DNA of 64,000 nt from RPRB01 sp035501615 (GTDB lineage Bacteria > Myxococcota > Myxococcia > Myxococcales > Myxococcaceae): assembly GCA_035501615.1 (NCBI GenBank), contig DATJVY010000081.1, positions 1-64,000 of the forward strand, written 5' to 3'. The notes below the pieces were generated by a model. That model had not been told where the DNA came from and did no database searches. It saw only the letters and a list, made by a program, of their open reading frames with translations. Of this stretch, positions 16,293 through 26,922 are shown one piece after another (within the stretch, counting starts at the first letter, position 1; each line of letters opens with the position of its first letter). The position numbers were made by a program, and so were the translations under genes.

Positions 16293-18031
16293 GGCGTGCG
16301 CTCCCGCTCGCCCTCGTCCTCCTCGCCACCGCGGCCTGGGCCGGGCCGCCGGCGGACGTCCGCGCACGGGTCAAGGCGCTGGAGGAGCTGCTCGACGAGG
16401 AGGACTACGCCGGAGCGCGGGCCGAGCTGGAACGGCTCCGCCAGGGCCAGGAGGAGACCGAGTCCTTCGAGTTCTTCGCCGGCCGCGTGGCGTTCGGCGA
16501 GGGGCACTACGCCGACGCGGTCTCGGCGCTCGAGCTGGCCGGCGTGGAGGACCGCCCGGGCAGCTATCTCCGGCTGGCCCGCGACACGCTGGCCATCACC
16601 CGCGACCACGACCGCGCGGAGAGCGAGCACTTCATCCTCCTCTACCCGAAGGGGAAGGACGCGGTCCTCGCCCCCTACGCCCTGGAGGCGCTGGAGGCCC
16701 AGCGGGCGGCCCTGGAGAAGGACCTCGGACACGCCCCTCCGGGGAAGGTGCGGGTGGAGGTGGTCAACGACGCCTCGGAGCTGGCGCGGGTCTCCACCCT
16801 CTCCCAGAAGGAGATCGACCAGACCGGCACCATCGCCATCTGCAAGTTCAACAAGCTGATGGTGACCTCGCCCAAGGCGGTCCTGCGCGGATACGACTGG
16901 CTGGACACCCTGGCGCACGAGTACACCCATCTCGTCGTCACCCAGACCGGTCACAACTCGGTGCCCATCTGGCTCCAGGAGGCGCTGGCCAAGTACCTCG
17001 AGTCCCGCTGGCGCGGCCCCGCGGGCAAGGCGCTCCCTCCCTCCTCGCGCACCCTGCTCGCCGAGCGGGTGCAGAAGAACGACCTCATCCCCTTCGCCCG
17101 GATGCACCCCTCGATGGCCAAGCTGCCCACCTGGAAGGATGCGGCCACCGCGTTCGCCGAGGTGTTCCTCGCCGCCGAGTACCTCCACAAGGAGCACGGG
17201 ATGCGGTCGCTGCGGACCATCGTCGAGGCGATGGGCGCCGGCGCCAGCGACCAGCAGGCGGTGGAGAGGGCCACCGGAAAGCCCTTCGCCTCCTTCGAGA
17301 AGGGCTGGATGGCCTACCTCCGGGCCCAGCCACCGCCCACGACCCGGGCCCCGGCCACCGCCGAGCGGCCGATCCTCAAGGGGAAGAACACCCCTCCCGA
17401 GGAGGGCAAGAAGGGCCGGGAGATCTCCTTCGGCGACTTCGACGAGGTGGAGAACCCGGCCGCGCGGCGCTGGGCCCACCTCGGGGAGCTGTTCCGCGAG
17501 CGAGGGCGCTTCGTGGCCGCCGCCGAGGAGTACGGCAAGGCCCACGCCCTGGTGGGGAACGCGTACGAGACCATCTCCAACAAGTACGCCCTCGCGCTGA
17601 TGGCGGTGAAGCGGCTGGACGAGGCCGAGCGGGTGCTCCTCTCGTCGCTGGAGGCGCACCCGGGCTTCGCCGCCACCCAGGTCCACCTGGGGCGCATCTA
17701 CCTGAGCCGGGGGCAATGGGCCGACGCCCGCGCCGCCTACCGGTCCGCCCTGGCCCAGGACCCGTTCGATCCCGAGATTCACCTCGCGCTGCTCAAGTCA
17801 GCCCAGTCGCTGGGCGACGGCCCGCTGGCCGACCGGGCCCGGAGCGCCTCCTCCATCCTGACCGGCGTCCCCGCCGAGCGGCTCCCCGAGCTGCTGGCCC
17901 GGCTGCCCGGACCGGAGTCCGACCCCTCCGACGTCGCGCTCCCCCGCGGCCCGGCCGAGCCTCCCCACCCACCCCGACCGGCGCCCAAGAAGCCCCGGGC
18001 CAACGAACCGACGGCCACCGAACGGCTATGA
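16289..18031 (+). CDS. exported gluzincin peptidase (MA-like) with TPR repeats
   Basis: A 580-residue protein with a signal peptide (about 1-18), an alpha-helical TPR-like region, a peptidase-MA domain with zinc site H210-E-Y-T-H214 and a likely third ligand E231 (IWLQEALAKYLE), then TPR motifs around 390-510 and a Pro-rich tail. It may be a periplasmic protease or a scaffold with a metallopeptidase fold; all three expected zinc ligands are present. GTG 16289 overlaps the stop of the preceding gene (GTGA), and its own stop overlaps moxR (ATGA). Confidence 0.75.
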   Translation: MRRALPLALVLLATAAWAGPPADVRARVKALEELLDEEDYAGARAELERLRQGQEETESFEFFAGRVAFGEGHYADAVSALELAGVEDRPGSYLRLARDTLAITRDHDRAESEHFILLYPKGKDAVLAPYALEALEAQRAALEKDLGHAPPGKVRVEVVNDASELARVSTLSQKEIDQTGTIAICKFNKLMVTSPKAVLRGYDWLDTLAHEYTHLVVTQTGHNSVPIWLQEALAKYLESRWRGPAGKALPPSSRTLLAERVQKNDLIPFARMHPSMAKLPTWKDAATAFAEVFLAAEYLHKEHGMRSLRTIVEAMGAGASDQQAVERATGKPFASFEKGWMAYLRAQPPPTTRAPATAERPILKGKNTPPEEGKKGREISFGDFDEVENPAARRWAHLGELFRERGRFVAAAEEYGKAHALVGNAYETISNKYALALMAVKRLDEAERVLLSSLEAHPGFAATQVHLGRIYLSRGQWADARAAYRSALAQDPFDPEIHLALLKSAQSLGDGPLADRARSASSILTGVPAERLPELLARLPGPESDPSDVALPRGPAEPPHPPRPAPKKPRANEPTATERL

Positions 18032-19056
18032 CCTCTCCCATGTCCTCGACCCCCCTGACAGCCGTGGAGCCCGGCGCCGACCTGCGCGCGGTGGAGGCCC
18101 TCGCCCGGGCACGCACGGCCATCGTCGAGCAGATCGAGAAGCGGGTGGTGGGCCAGCGCGAGGTGGTGGAGCACCTCCTCATCGCCCTCTTCTCCCGCGG
18201 GCACTGCCTGTTCGTGGGCGTGCCCGGGCTGGCCAAGACGCTGCTCATCTCCACCCTGGCCGAGGTGCTGAACCTGACCTTCAACCGGATCCAGTTCACT
18301 CCGGACCTGATGCCCTCGGACATCACCGGGACCGACATCCTCGAGGAGGACCGCGCCACCGGGCATCGCGAGTTTCGCTTCGTCCGCGGGCCGCTGTTCG
18401 CCAACATCATCCTCGCCGACGAGGTGAATCGCACCCCGCCCAAGACCCAGGCGGCCCTCCTCCAGGCGATGCAGGAGTACCGGGTGACCGCCAGCGGCGA
18501 GACCTACCCCCTCGACCTGCCGTTCCTGGTCTTCGCCACCCAGAACCCCATCGAGCAGGAGGGCACCTACCCGCTCCCCGAGGCGCAGCTCGACCGCTTC
18601 ATGTTCCTGGTCGACGTGGGCTACCCCAGCGCCGAGGAGGAGGTGCAGATCGTCAAGAGCACCACCTCGGGGGCGGTGCCCCGGCTGACCAAGGTTCTCT
18701 CCCCGGAGCAGATCCTCGCGCTCCAGGAGCTCGTCCGCCGCGTCCCGGTGCCCGACCACGTGGTCCGCTACGCCGTGGAGCTGGTCCGGCAGACCCGGCC
18801 GAAGGAGCCCGGCGCGCCGGAGGTGGTCCGCAAGCACGTGAACTGGGGCGCCGGCCCGAGGGCGAGCCAGTACCTCGTGGTGGCGGCCAAGGCGCGGGCG
18901 GTGCTCCAGGGCCGCTTCGCAGCCACCGTGGAGGACGTGCGCAGCCTGGCCCTCCCCGTCCTCCGCCACCGGGTCCTGCCCAACTTCGCCGCCGAGAGCG
19001 AGGGCATCACCAGCACGCGCATCGTCGAGCAGCTGCTCGAGCTGGTGCGGACGTAG
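18028..19056 (+). CDS. moxR: MoxR-family AAA+ ATPase
   Basis: A 342-residue AAA+ ATPase of the MoxR family. Walker A is GVPGLAKT (64-71), Walker B ILADE (128-132), followed by the family block NRTPPKTQAALLQAMQE and sensor ATQNPIEQEGTYPLPEAQLDRF. MoxR proteins act as chaperone-like ATPases with VWA-domain partners. Here the next two genes encode a DUF58 and a BatA-like protein, the classical partners. The start overlaps the stop of the gluzincin gene. Confidence 0.93.
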   Translation: MTSPMSSTPLTAVEPGADLRAVEALARARTAIVEQIEKRVVGQREVVEHLLIALFSRGHCLFVGVPGLAKTLLISTLAEVLNLTFNRIQFTPDLMPSDITGTDILEEDRATGHREFRFVRGPLFANIILADEVNRTPPKTQAALLQAMQEYRVTASGETYPLDLPFLVFATQNPIEQEGTYPLPEAQLDRFMFLVDVGYPSAEEEVQIVKSTTSGAVPRLTKVLSPEQILALQELVRRVPVPDHVVRYAVELVRQTRPKEPGAPEVVRKHVNWGAGPRASQYLVVAAKARAVLQGRFAATVEDVRSLALPVLRHRVLPNFAAESEGITSTRIVEQLLELVRT

Positions 19057-19075
19057 GGAGCGGGCGCGTCCTCTC

Positions 19076-19956
<881 letters not shown>

Positions 19957-19960
<4 letters not shown>

Positions 19961-22047
19961 CCTTCGCCCAGCCCTGGCTCCTCCTCGGCGCGCTGGCGGC
20001 GCTCATCCCGCTGGCCATCCACCTCTTCGACCGGCGGAAGCCGCGACCGCATCCGTTCGCCGCCATCGCCTTCGTGCTCCGGAGCCAGCGACGGACGGCG
20101 TCGCGCCTGAAGCTGAAGCGGATCATCCTCTACACGCTGCGGACCCTCATCCTCCTCGCCATCCCCATCGCGCTGGCGCGGCCCGAGCTGCGCCGTCCCG
20201 GAGCGGCGGTCTCGAAGGCGGTGGGTCCGGCGGCGACGGTGGTGGTCGTGGACCGCGGCCTGGCGATGCGCTTCGTGGACGGGGAGAGCCTGTTCGAGAA
20301 GGCCCGGAGCGAGGCCCGGAGCGCGCTGGCCACCCTCGGCCCGGAGGACCCGGTGACGGTGCTCCCCTGCGGACCCGAGGTGGTGCCGCCCACCGCCCCC
20401 GGGCTCGACCGGAGCGAGGCGCGCCAGACGCTGGACCGGATGCGCCCCGCATGGTCGACGGCCGATCTCGCACGGTGCTTCGAGGTCGCGGCGCGCACGC
20501 TGGAAGAGAGCCCCACCGCCGGCAAGCGCATCGTCGTCGTCTCGGCGTTCACCGCCGGCTCGCTGCGGCTGGAGACCCCCCTTCCCACCGTGCGCGGGCC
20601 GAACGACAAGCGGGTCCGTCCGGAGATGGTGCTCCGTGACGTGGCGCGCGGCCGCAAGGTGTTGCCCAACCACTTCCTCTCCGCGGTCAAGGCCGAGCCC
20701 GCTCCCCAGGCCGGAGCCCGAGCGGTGCAGGTCGCCTTCACCGTTCGGAACGTGTCCGATGCGCCGGCGAAGGAGATCCAGGCCACGGTGGAGCTCGGGG
20801 GCCGGGTGGTGGGGAAGACGTTCCTCGAGCTGACCCCTGGCGGCACGGCGCAGAAGACGCTCACCGTCCGCGCCGAGGTGGGCGGGCCGGTGGCCGGCGC
20901 GGTGATCCTCTCGCCCGATGGGCTGGCGGAGGACGACCGGCGCGACTTCGTCGTCCAGGTCCCCCGGGAACTGCGGGCCCTGGTGGTGAACGGGTCCCCC
21001 AGCCCGGTGCGCTACCGCGACGAGGTCTTCTTCCTCGAGGCGGCGCTCAGCGCTCCCAGCTCGCCCATCCGGCCGGTGGTGAAGGACGCCTCGGCCGGGC
21101 TGCGCGAGCCACTGGACGGGTACGACGTGGTGGTGCTGGCCAACGTCCCGGCTCCGGTGCCGGAGGAGGCGGCGCGGCTGAAGGCCTTCGTCGAGCGCGG
21201 AGGGGGCCTGCTCGTCTCGGTGGGCGACAAGGTCGAGCCCGAGCCGTGGAATGCGCGCATGGGCGAGCTGCTCCCCCGTCCGATGCGGCTGGTGAAGGCA
21301 GCCGGGGCCGAATCGGGCGCGGGCGACGGACGGCAGGCCAAGCTCGGCGAGGTGCGGTGGGGCGATCCACTCTTCGCCCCCTTCTCGGGTCGCGGGCGGG
21401 AGGGGCTGATGGGCGCGCGCTTCCAGCGCTACATGCTGGTGGAGGGCGGAGCGAGGTCGGACGGCTCCGAGGTGCTGGCCGCCTACGACGACGGCGCGCC
21501 GGCGTTCATCACCACGCGGCGGGGCCGGGGGCGGGTGCTGCTCTTCACCAGCACCCTGGACCGTGACTGGGGCGACTTCGCCATCCGCACCAGCTACCTG
21601 CCGCTGGTGCAGCGGGCCGCGGCGTGGCTCGCCGGCGCGCTGGACGAGCGGGAGGCGCTCGAGGGCCGGGTGGGGCAGACGCTGACGCTCCGACCCGATC
21701 CGCAGGCGCAGGTGACCTCGGTCAGGGCGCCCTCGGGGGTGGTGGTCCAGGCGCGGCTGGAGACCGACCACGGCCTCAGGGTCGGCCCGCTCCCCGAGCC
21801 CGGGCTGTACCAGACGTTCGACTCCGGGGGGCAGCTGGTCCCGGGCTCGCAGTTCGCGGTGACGCTGGATCCGGCCGACAGCGATCTCACCCGTCTCGAC
21901 GAGGGCCAGCTCCAGGCCTACTTCGGGGAGGAGGCGGTGCGCGGCCCCGGGGGGACGGCGGATCGCCGGGTGCCGATCTGGACGTGGCTGGTGGTCACCG
22001 CGGCGATGGCCTTCTTCGCCGAGGGGTTGCTGCTCCGGAAGCCCTAG
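19957..22047 (+). CDS. BatA-like membrane protein with VWA and CARDB-like regions
   Basis: A 696-residue protein that opens with the BatA_N motif FAQPWLLLGALAALIPLAIHL followed by DRRKPRPHPFAAI, has a second helix at about 57-73, a large extracytoplasmic part and a C-terminal helix (about 672-690). Residues about 85-185 resemble a VWA domain, but the expected metal-site DxSxS reads DRGLAM, so metal binding is doubtful. Later segments look like a CARDB/Ig-like fold and a glutamine-amidotransferase-like region (VVVLANVPAPVPEEA..LKAFVERGGGLLV). It ends the MoxR operon. Confidence 0.8.
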
Positions 22048-22145
22048 TTTCGCGCGCTTCCGGCGTCCCTTCGCAGGGTCCGCGGTCGTGGTTGACCCGG
22101 GGGCGGGCGTGGCGGGAAAACCCGGCGCCCGGGGAGGGGCGCCAC

Positions 22146-22676
22146 ATGCGACACCCGAGAGCGGTACTCGCCGGATGCGGGGTGGCCTTTCTGCTGCTCT
22201 GCATGTTCTGCATCACCGGCCACGCGCGGACGATGACCGTCGCCCACGTCGCACACCCCGCGCCTCCCGTGGCGGCGCCCCCTCCAGCGCCGGTGGTCGA
22301 GCCACCCGCCCCGGTGCCCGCGCTCCAGCGCGCGGTGGACGCCGAGCTGAGCCAGGGAGTCATCGAGTTCGACACCGGCAGGGCAGTGCTGGGGACCGGG
22401 GGCCGGGAGGTCCTGGACCGGCTGGTCACGCTCCTCCAGCAGAGCCCCGGCGCAGGGGTGGAGATCGTCGGCCACACCGACGACGTGGGGACGGCCGAGG
22501 CGAACCAGGTGCTGAGCGAGGCGCGGGCCGCGGCCGTGAAGGCGTACCTCGTCGAGCACGGGGTGGCCGCCGAGCGGCTCACCGCCCGCGGCGAGGGCGA
22601 GGAGAACCCGGCGGGGGACAACGCCACCGCGGCGGGTCGGCAGCTGAACCGGAGGATCGAGTTCCGGGTGCGCTGA
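22146..22676 (+). CDS. OmpA-family peptidoglycan-binding protein
   Basis: A 176-residue protein with an N-terminal hydrophobic anchor (about 6-28), a Pro/Ala-rich linker and a C-terminal OmpA-like domain: VEIVGHTDDVGT, then NQVLSEARAAAVKAYLVEHG, then GRQLNRRIEFRV. These are the conserved peptidoglycan-contact segments. It probably ties the envelope to the cell wall. ATG 22146 follows GGGGAGGGG with good spacing. It may be independent of the MoxR operon, which ends 98 bases upstream. Confidence 0.85.
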   Translation: MRHPRAVLAGCGVAFLLLCMFCITGHARTMTVAHVAHPAPPVAAPPPAPVVEPPAPVPALQRAVDAELSQGVIEFDTGRAVLGTGGREVLDRLVTLLQQSPGAGVEIVGHTDDVGTAEANQVLSEARAAAVKAYLVEHGVAAERLTARGEGEENPAGDNATAAGRQLNRRIEFRVR

Positions 22677-22713
22677 GGAGACAGCCACCCTTCACCCCGA
22701 GGAGGCCACGCGA

Positions 22714-23931
22714 ATGTGGCAGATCGCCTCTCAGATGTTCTTGTGCCTGCTGGCCGCCGGGCTGATTGGCGCGGTCGCGGGCTGGGCACTGGCCGCGCTG
22801 ATGGGCCAGCGGCAGGCGGCACGGCTGGAGGAGACCCGCGCGCGGGTCGCCGCGCTGGAGGGGGATCTCGCCAGCGCAAGGCGGCGGACGGCGGACGCCG
22901 AGGCGGAGCGCACGCGCCTCGCGGCGGACGTCGAGGGAGCGCTCGCGCGGACACAGGAGCTCGAGCTCCGCAGGAGAAGCGCGGAGGACCGCTCGGTGGC
23001 CGCTGAGGCCGGGCTGCGCGCGGTGCGGGAGCGAGGCGAGGTGGCCGAGGAGGCTCTCCGGGCCGCACAGTCCCGCGCCGCCGGAGCGGAGATCGCGGCT
23101 CGGGACTCCGCCGCCTTCCTGGAGGCCGCCCGGTCCCGGGAACGGGCCGAGGCGGCGCGCGCCGTCCAGGCCGAGGAGGCGATGCGAGCGCTGGAGCTCG
23201 GGACCGGCCACGCGCTGGAGGAGCTCCGGGGCGAGCGCGACCGGCTCCAGGCGAGCCTCCGTGATGCGCTCGAGCGGCTCGAGGGCCTCCGGTCCGAGCT
23301 CGACGGCTCCAGGGACCGGGCGGAGGCGCTCGACGGCGACGGCGAGGAGCGCCTGGCCCTCGAGCAGCGGCTCCGCCAGTGCCAGGAGCGGCTGGTGGTC
23401 CTCGAGGCCAGCCACCGGGCGCTGGAGACCGAGCGCGACGGGGCCGAGACCCGGGTGCGGAGCCTGGGGGAGGCGCTCCGCGAAGGCGACCGCGAGCGGG
23501 AGGAGATCGAGGCCCGCCTGCGGGGACTGGAAGGGCGCCTCCGGGCCGAGCAGGAGGCGCACCAGCGTGCACAGCTCCGGGTCCTGGAGCTCACCCGTCT
23601 CGCGGAAGGCGGCCGGCGCCCCCGGGAGGCCGTCCGGAGCCCGGCGGTGCGGGGGCCCCGACGGGACGACCTCGAGGAGATCGTGGGCGTGGGACCGGTG
23701 CTGGCGAGGCTCCTCCACCGGCACGGGGTCCACACCTTCCGCCAGGTCGCGCTCTGGACGGCGGAGGACATCCGGCGCATCGACGCCTTCCTCCACGACT
23801 TCCACGGACGGATCCGCCGCGACCACTGGGTGCGGCAGGCGAGAACGCTCCACCGGCGGCACCACGGCGAGTCGCTGGGCTCCGCAAGAGCACGGCCCGG
23901 CAACGGCGAGCCGCAGCAGCCCGCCCCGTAG
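22714..23931 (+). CDS. membrane-anchored coiled-coil protein with C-terminal helix-hairpin-helix domain
   Basis: A 405-residue protein. A single membrane helix (about 7-30) is followed by roughly 270 residues of uninterrupted Glu/Arg/Ala/Leu-rich coiled coil and a compact domain at about 323-375 (DLEEIVGVGPVLARLLHRHGV) of the helix-hairpin-helix type seen in proteins annotated as flap-endonuclease-like or alongside ribosomal L21. The domain could bind DNA or act as a protein module; no nuclease residues are evident. GAGGAGG upstream supports the start. A strongly biased coiled-coil composition limits homology calls. Confidence 0.7.
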   Translation: MWQIASQMFLCLLAAGLIGAVAGWALAALMGQRQAARLEETRARVAALEGDLASARRRTADAEAERTRLAADVEGALARTQELELRRRSAEDRSVAAEAGLRAVRERGEVAEEALRAAQSRAAGAEIAARDSAAFLEAARSRERAEAARAVQAEEAMRALELGTGHALEELRGERDRLQASLRDALERLEGLRSELDGSRDRAEALDGDGEERLALEQRLRQCQERLVVLEASHRALETERDGAETRVRSLGEALREGDREREEIEARLRGLEGRLRAEQEAHQRAQLRVLELTRLAEGGRRPREAVRSPAVRGPRRDDLEEIVGVGPVLARLLHRHGVHTFRQVALWTAEDIRRIDAFLHDFHGRIRRDHWVRQARTLHRRHHGESLGSARARPGNGEPQQPAP

Positions 23932-24005
23932 CCTGAGCCAGCGCCTGAACCCTCGCGGTCGACCCGCCGCCTGCTCGGGCGGGGCCACTGAGCGGGCCCG
24001 CCTGA

Positions 24006-24971
24006 CTAGCGGCGCTCGGCGACGAGCCGCTCGACGTGGGCGAGGATGCGGCCCGCCGGGTCGCCCCCGTCCAGCCGGGCCAGCTCGGCCAGTCCGGTGG
24101 GGCTGGTGACGTTCACCTCGATGAGGAAGTCGCCGATGACGTCGAGGCCGACGAAGACCAGCCCCTCGCGGCGGAGCGCGGGAGCGAGGCGGGCGCAGAT
24201 CTCCCGGTCGCGCGCGGTCAGCTCGGTCTTCACCGCCTTCCCGCCGACGGCCATGTTGGCGCGGTTCTCGGTCTCGAGCGGGACGCGGAGGATGGCGCCC
24301 AGCGGCTCGCCGTCCAGGAGGAGGATCCGCTTGTCCCCCTGGCGCGCCGCGGGCACGTAGGCCTGGGCCACCACCCACTCGAGGCCGCGGGCTCCGACCA
24401 GCTCGAGGACCGAGGCGGTGTTGCGGTCCCCCGGCCGGAGGAGAACGACGCCCTCGCCGCCGTGCCCGTCCACCGGCTTCACGATCGCACCCTCTGCCGC
24501 GGCCTCCACGAAGGCCCGGAGCTGCCCGAGGTCCCTGCTGACCAGCGTCTCGGGGGTGAGCTCCGGGAAGTGGAGGGCCCAGAGCTTCTCGTTCGCGGCG
24601 CGGAGGCCCCCAGGCGAGTTCACGCAGACCGGTGACCCTCCGCCGGTGGCCTCCACCAGCTGGGTCGCGTGCAGGAAGGCGACGTCGACCGGCGGGTCCT
24701 TCCGCATCCAGAGCACGTCCAGGGATCCGAGGAGCACCTCCCGCTCGCCGAGCACCCGGAAGTGGTGTCCCTGCCGATCGAAGACCTCCACCTCGCGGGC
24801 CCGGGCGACCGCCCGTCCCCGGCGGTGAGCGAGCCCCTCCTGGCCGAAGCTGAGCAGGCGGTGTCCCCGCTCCTGCGCCGCTCGCATCAGGGCGAACGTG
24901 GTGTCGTGGTGGACCAGCACCTGCTCGAGCGGGTCCATCAGGAAGCCGATGGTCAGGGACCGGGAGTCCAC
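24006..24971 (-). CDS. gshB: glutathione synthetase
   Basis: A 321-residue ATP-grasp enzyme that joins gamma-glutamylcysteine and glycine. Family motifs are clear: IGFLMDPLEQVLVHHDTTF at the N-terminus, MRKDPPVD, CVNSPGGLRAANEK, the P-loop-like VKPVDGHGGEGVVLL, and EVNVTSPTG near the C-terminus. The length matches GshB (about 315). The GTG start places the IGFLMDP motif at the usual distance. It lies 45 bases downstream of the SdhC-like gene. gshA is not in the window. Confidence 0.93.
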   Translation of the reverse strand: MDSRSLTIGFLMDPLEQVLVHHDTTFALMRAAQERGHRLLSFGQEGLAHRRGRAVARAREVEVFDRQGHHFRVLGEREVLLGSLDVLWMRKDPPVDVAFLHATQLVEATGGGSPVCVNSPGGLRAANEKLWALHFPELTPETLVSRDLGQLRAFVEAAAEGAIVKPVDGHGGEGVVLLRPGDRNTASVLELVGARGLEWVVAQAYVPAARQGDKRILLLDGEPLGAILRVPLETENRANMAVGGKAVKTELTARDREICARLAPALRREGLVFVGLDVIGDFLIEVNVTSPTGLAELARLDGGDPAGRILAHVERLVAERR

Positions 24972-25016
24972 GTCGGCGGCACCGTAACCGAGGGCCGCGG
25001 CCGCCGCCCGGGACAG

Positions 25017-25658
25017 TTAGCCCGCCTGCCAGAGGGCGTACACGCTGCCCCAGCCCATCGCCAGGAGGAGGACGAACACCACGTAGACCACCCACTCCAG
25101 GCGCCGGAGCGCGCCGGCGCTGGCGACGACGCCCTGCCCCATCGCGAAGGTCTGGATGCCGTTGGCCAGGTGGTAGCTCAACGCCAGGACGCCGAGGATG
25201 TAGACCACCAGGGTGGGGGTGTGGTGGGCCATCTCGTGGGAGATGTCGGCGAACGGCTCGGGCCGGCCCTCCACGAACCGGGGCTGTGCCCATGCCAGCC
25301 AGAGGTGTGCGCCGATGAAGCCCAGGAGCCCGAGCGCGCTCAGGCGTTGCAGCAGGTACTTGAGGTTGTCGTAGTAGCCGTAGCGGACGTTGTTCGGGCG
25401 GGAGGACGCGAGGCGGGCGATTCCCCAGAGCGTGTGCAGGAGGAGCGGGAGCAGCACCACCACCGCGAGGAGCGCCTGGTTGAACGGGTGGCGCGCGCCG
25501 GTCACCGCTCGCTCCCAGGCCTGCGCCCCGGTGAACGCGCTCAGGTTGTCCCAGAGGTGGAGCACGGTCCAGACGCCCAGGGGGAGGATCGCCAGCAGCG
25601 AGGCGATGCGCGCCCGGTAGAAGGCGCCGGTGGAGAGCGGGTGGGCGGTGTCGGCCAT
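25017..25658 (-). CDS. sdhC: succinate dehydrogenase cytochrome b subunit (Trans_b558/SdhC family)
   Basis: A 213-residue integral membrane protein with five predicted helices and conserved histidines for b-heme (for example LHLWDN, LLHTLWG, IGAHLWLAW, MAHHTP, YHLANGI). This is the b558-type SdhC/FrdC found with SdhA and SdhB. No flavoprotein or iron-sulfur subunit gene is adjacent: gshB follows downstream and nagZ is divergent upstream. It is therefore a detached sdhC or a second copy. Confidence 0.85.
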   Translation of the reverse strand: MADTAHPLSTGAFYRARIASLLAILPLGVWTVLHLWDNLSAFTGAQAWERAVTGARHPFNQALLAVVVLLPLLLHTLWGIARLASSRPNNVRYGYYDNLKYLLQRLSALGLLGFIGAHLWLAWAQPRFVEGRPEPFADISHEMAHHTPTLVVYILGVLALSYHLANGIQTFAMGQGVVASAGALRRLEWVVYVVFVLLLAMGWGSVYALWQAG

Positions 25659-25690
25659 GGGCCCCAGGTGATTCCAGGCCCGGGCGCACG

Positions 25691-25710
25691 GTGCAAGCGG
25701 CTTGTGCACC
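25691..25710. repeat. second copy of the GTGCAAGCGGCTTG palindrome
   Basis: The sequence GTGCAAGCGGCTTG followed by TGCACC repeats the 14-base core seen at 7836. Here the outer arms are GGTGCA / TGCACC (25690-25710). It lies in the 114-base divergent gap between sdhC and nagZ. On the minus strand a TTGCAC is followed after 17 bases by AATCAC, which could be a weak promoter for sdhC. Confidence 0.4.
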
Positions 25711-25772
25711 CGCCGGCCGCCTGGCCGACGCCAGGAGCGGGCGGGCCCATCCCGGGTAGACTGGGCGGATTC

Positions 25773-26879
25773 GTGGCTGATCTCCGTCAGGCCTGCGCGC
25801 GCCTCCTGGTGGTGGGGTTCCCGGGGCACGAGGTGGACCGCGAGCTCGGTGGCCTCGTCGATGCCGGGGTGCTCGGAGCCATCCTCTTCGGGCGGAACGT
25901 GGGGCCGGCGGCGGAGACGGCGCGGCTCGTGCGGGACCTCAAGCAGCGCGCGGGCAGGCCCTTCGCGGCCTCGGTGGACCAGGAGGGCGGCCGGGTCGCG
26001 CGGCTCCGCGGTGCGCCGTACACCGCGCTGCCACCGATGCGGGCCCTCGGGCAGCGAGCAGACCCCGAGCTGGCCAGGCGCGCGGGGCGACTGCTCGCCT
26101 TCGAGCTGCGGGCCACGGGCTTCGACTGGGACTTCGCCCCGGTGCTGGACGTGGACAGCAACCCCGCCAACCCGGTCATCGGGGACCGGAGCTTCGGTCC
26201 CGGGGCCGAGGCCGTGGCGCGGCTGGGGGTGGCGCTCGCCGAGGGGCTGGAGCAGGGCGGCGTGGCCTCGTGCGGAAAGCACTTCCCGGGACACGGCGAC
26301 ACCTCGCAGGACAGCCACCTGACGCTGCCGGTGCTGGAGCACGGTCTTCGACGCCTGGAGGCGGTGGAGCTCGTGCCCTTCGTCGCCTACGCCCGGGCCG
26401 GGCTCGCATCGGTGATGACCGCGCACGTCCGCTTCCCGGCCCTCGGCGAGGACATCCCGGCGACGCTCAGCCGCGCCTCGATGACCGGCCTGCTCCGGGA
26501 GCGCGTCGGCTTCCGGGGCGTGGCGGTGAGCGACGATCTGGAGATGAAGGCCATCGCCGATCCCGCCGCGGCCGCGGTGGACGCGGTGCGGGCCGGGGTG
26601 GACGTGCTGCTCGTCTGCCATCACCCGGCGGTGCAGCACCGGGTGCTCGACGCGCTGGTCGAAGCCGCCCGGCGTGGCCACCTGCCGGAGGCGCGTCTCC
26701 GCGAGGCGCACGCGCGCATCGACGTGCTGGTCCAGCGCTTCGTGCGCCCGCCCGAGGACCGCACCGGCGAGCTGGGGTCCGCCGAGCACCGGACCCTCGT
26801 CGAGGACCTCGCCCTCGGCACCTCCACCACCGTCGCCGGGCGCGATCCCACCGCCCGGCCGGACTCCGCGGGCGGATAG
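25773..26879 (+). CDS. nagZ: beta-N-acetylhexosaminidase, peptidoglycan recycling
   Basis: A 368-residue glycoside hydrolase family 3 enzyme. It carries the NagZ loop motif KHFPGHGDTSQDSH, including the catalytic His/Asp pair of this subfamily, and the nucleophile region FRGVAVSDDLEMKAI. NagZ removes N-acetylglucosamine from cytoplasmic muropeptides. There is no signal peptide, as expected for a cytoplasmic enzyme. GTG 25773 gives the standard N-terminus (RLLVVGFPG); upstream in-frame sequence is not protein-like. The last 45 residues after ALRE-type helices are a variable tail. Confidence 0.92.
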   Translation: MADLRQACARLLVVGFPGHEVDRELGGLVDAGVLGAILFGRNVGPAAETARLVRDLKQRAGRPFAASVDQEGGRVARLRGAPYTALPPMRALGQRADPELARRAGRLLAFELRATGFDWDFAPVLDVDSNPANPVIGDRSFGPGAEAVARLGVALAEGLEQGGVASCGKHFPGHGDTSQDSHLTLPVLEHGLRRLEAVELVPFVAYARAGLASVMTAHVRFPALGEDIPATLSRASMTGLLRERVGFRGVAVSDDLEMKAIADPAAAAVDAVRAGVDVLLVCHHPAVQHRVLDALVEAARRGHLPEARLREAHARIDVLVQRFVRPPEDRTGELGSAEHRTLVEDLALGTSTTVAGRDPTARPDSAGG

Positions 26880-26922
26880 GCCCTTCGGGACCGCCCCCGG
26901 GGAGGGCCCCCCGGTCGAACCC

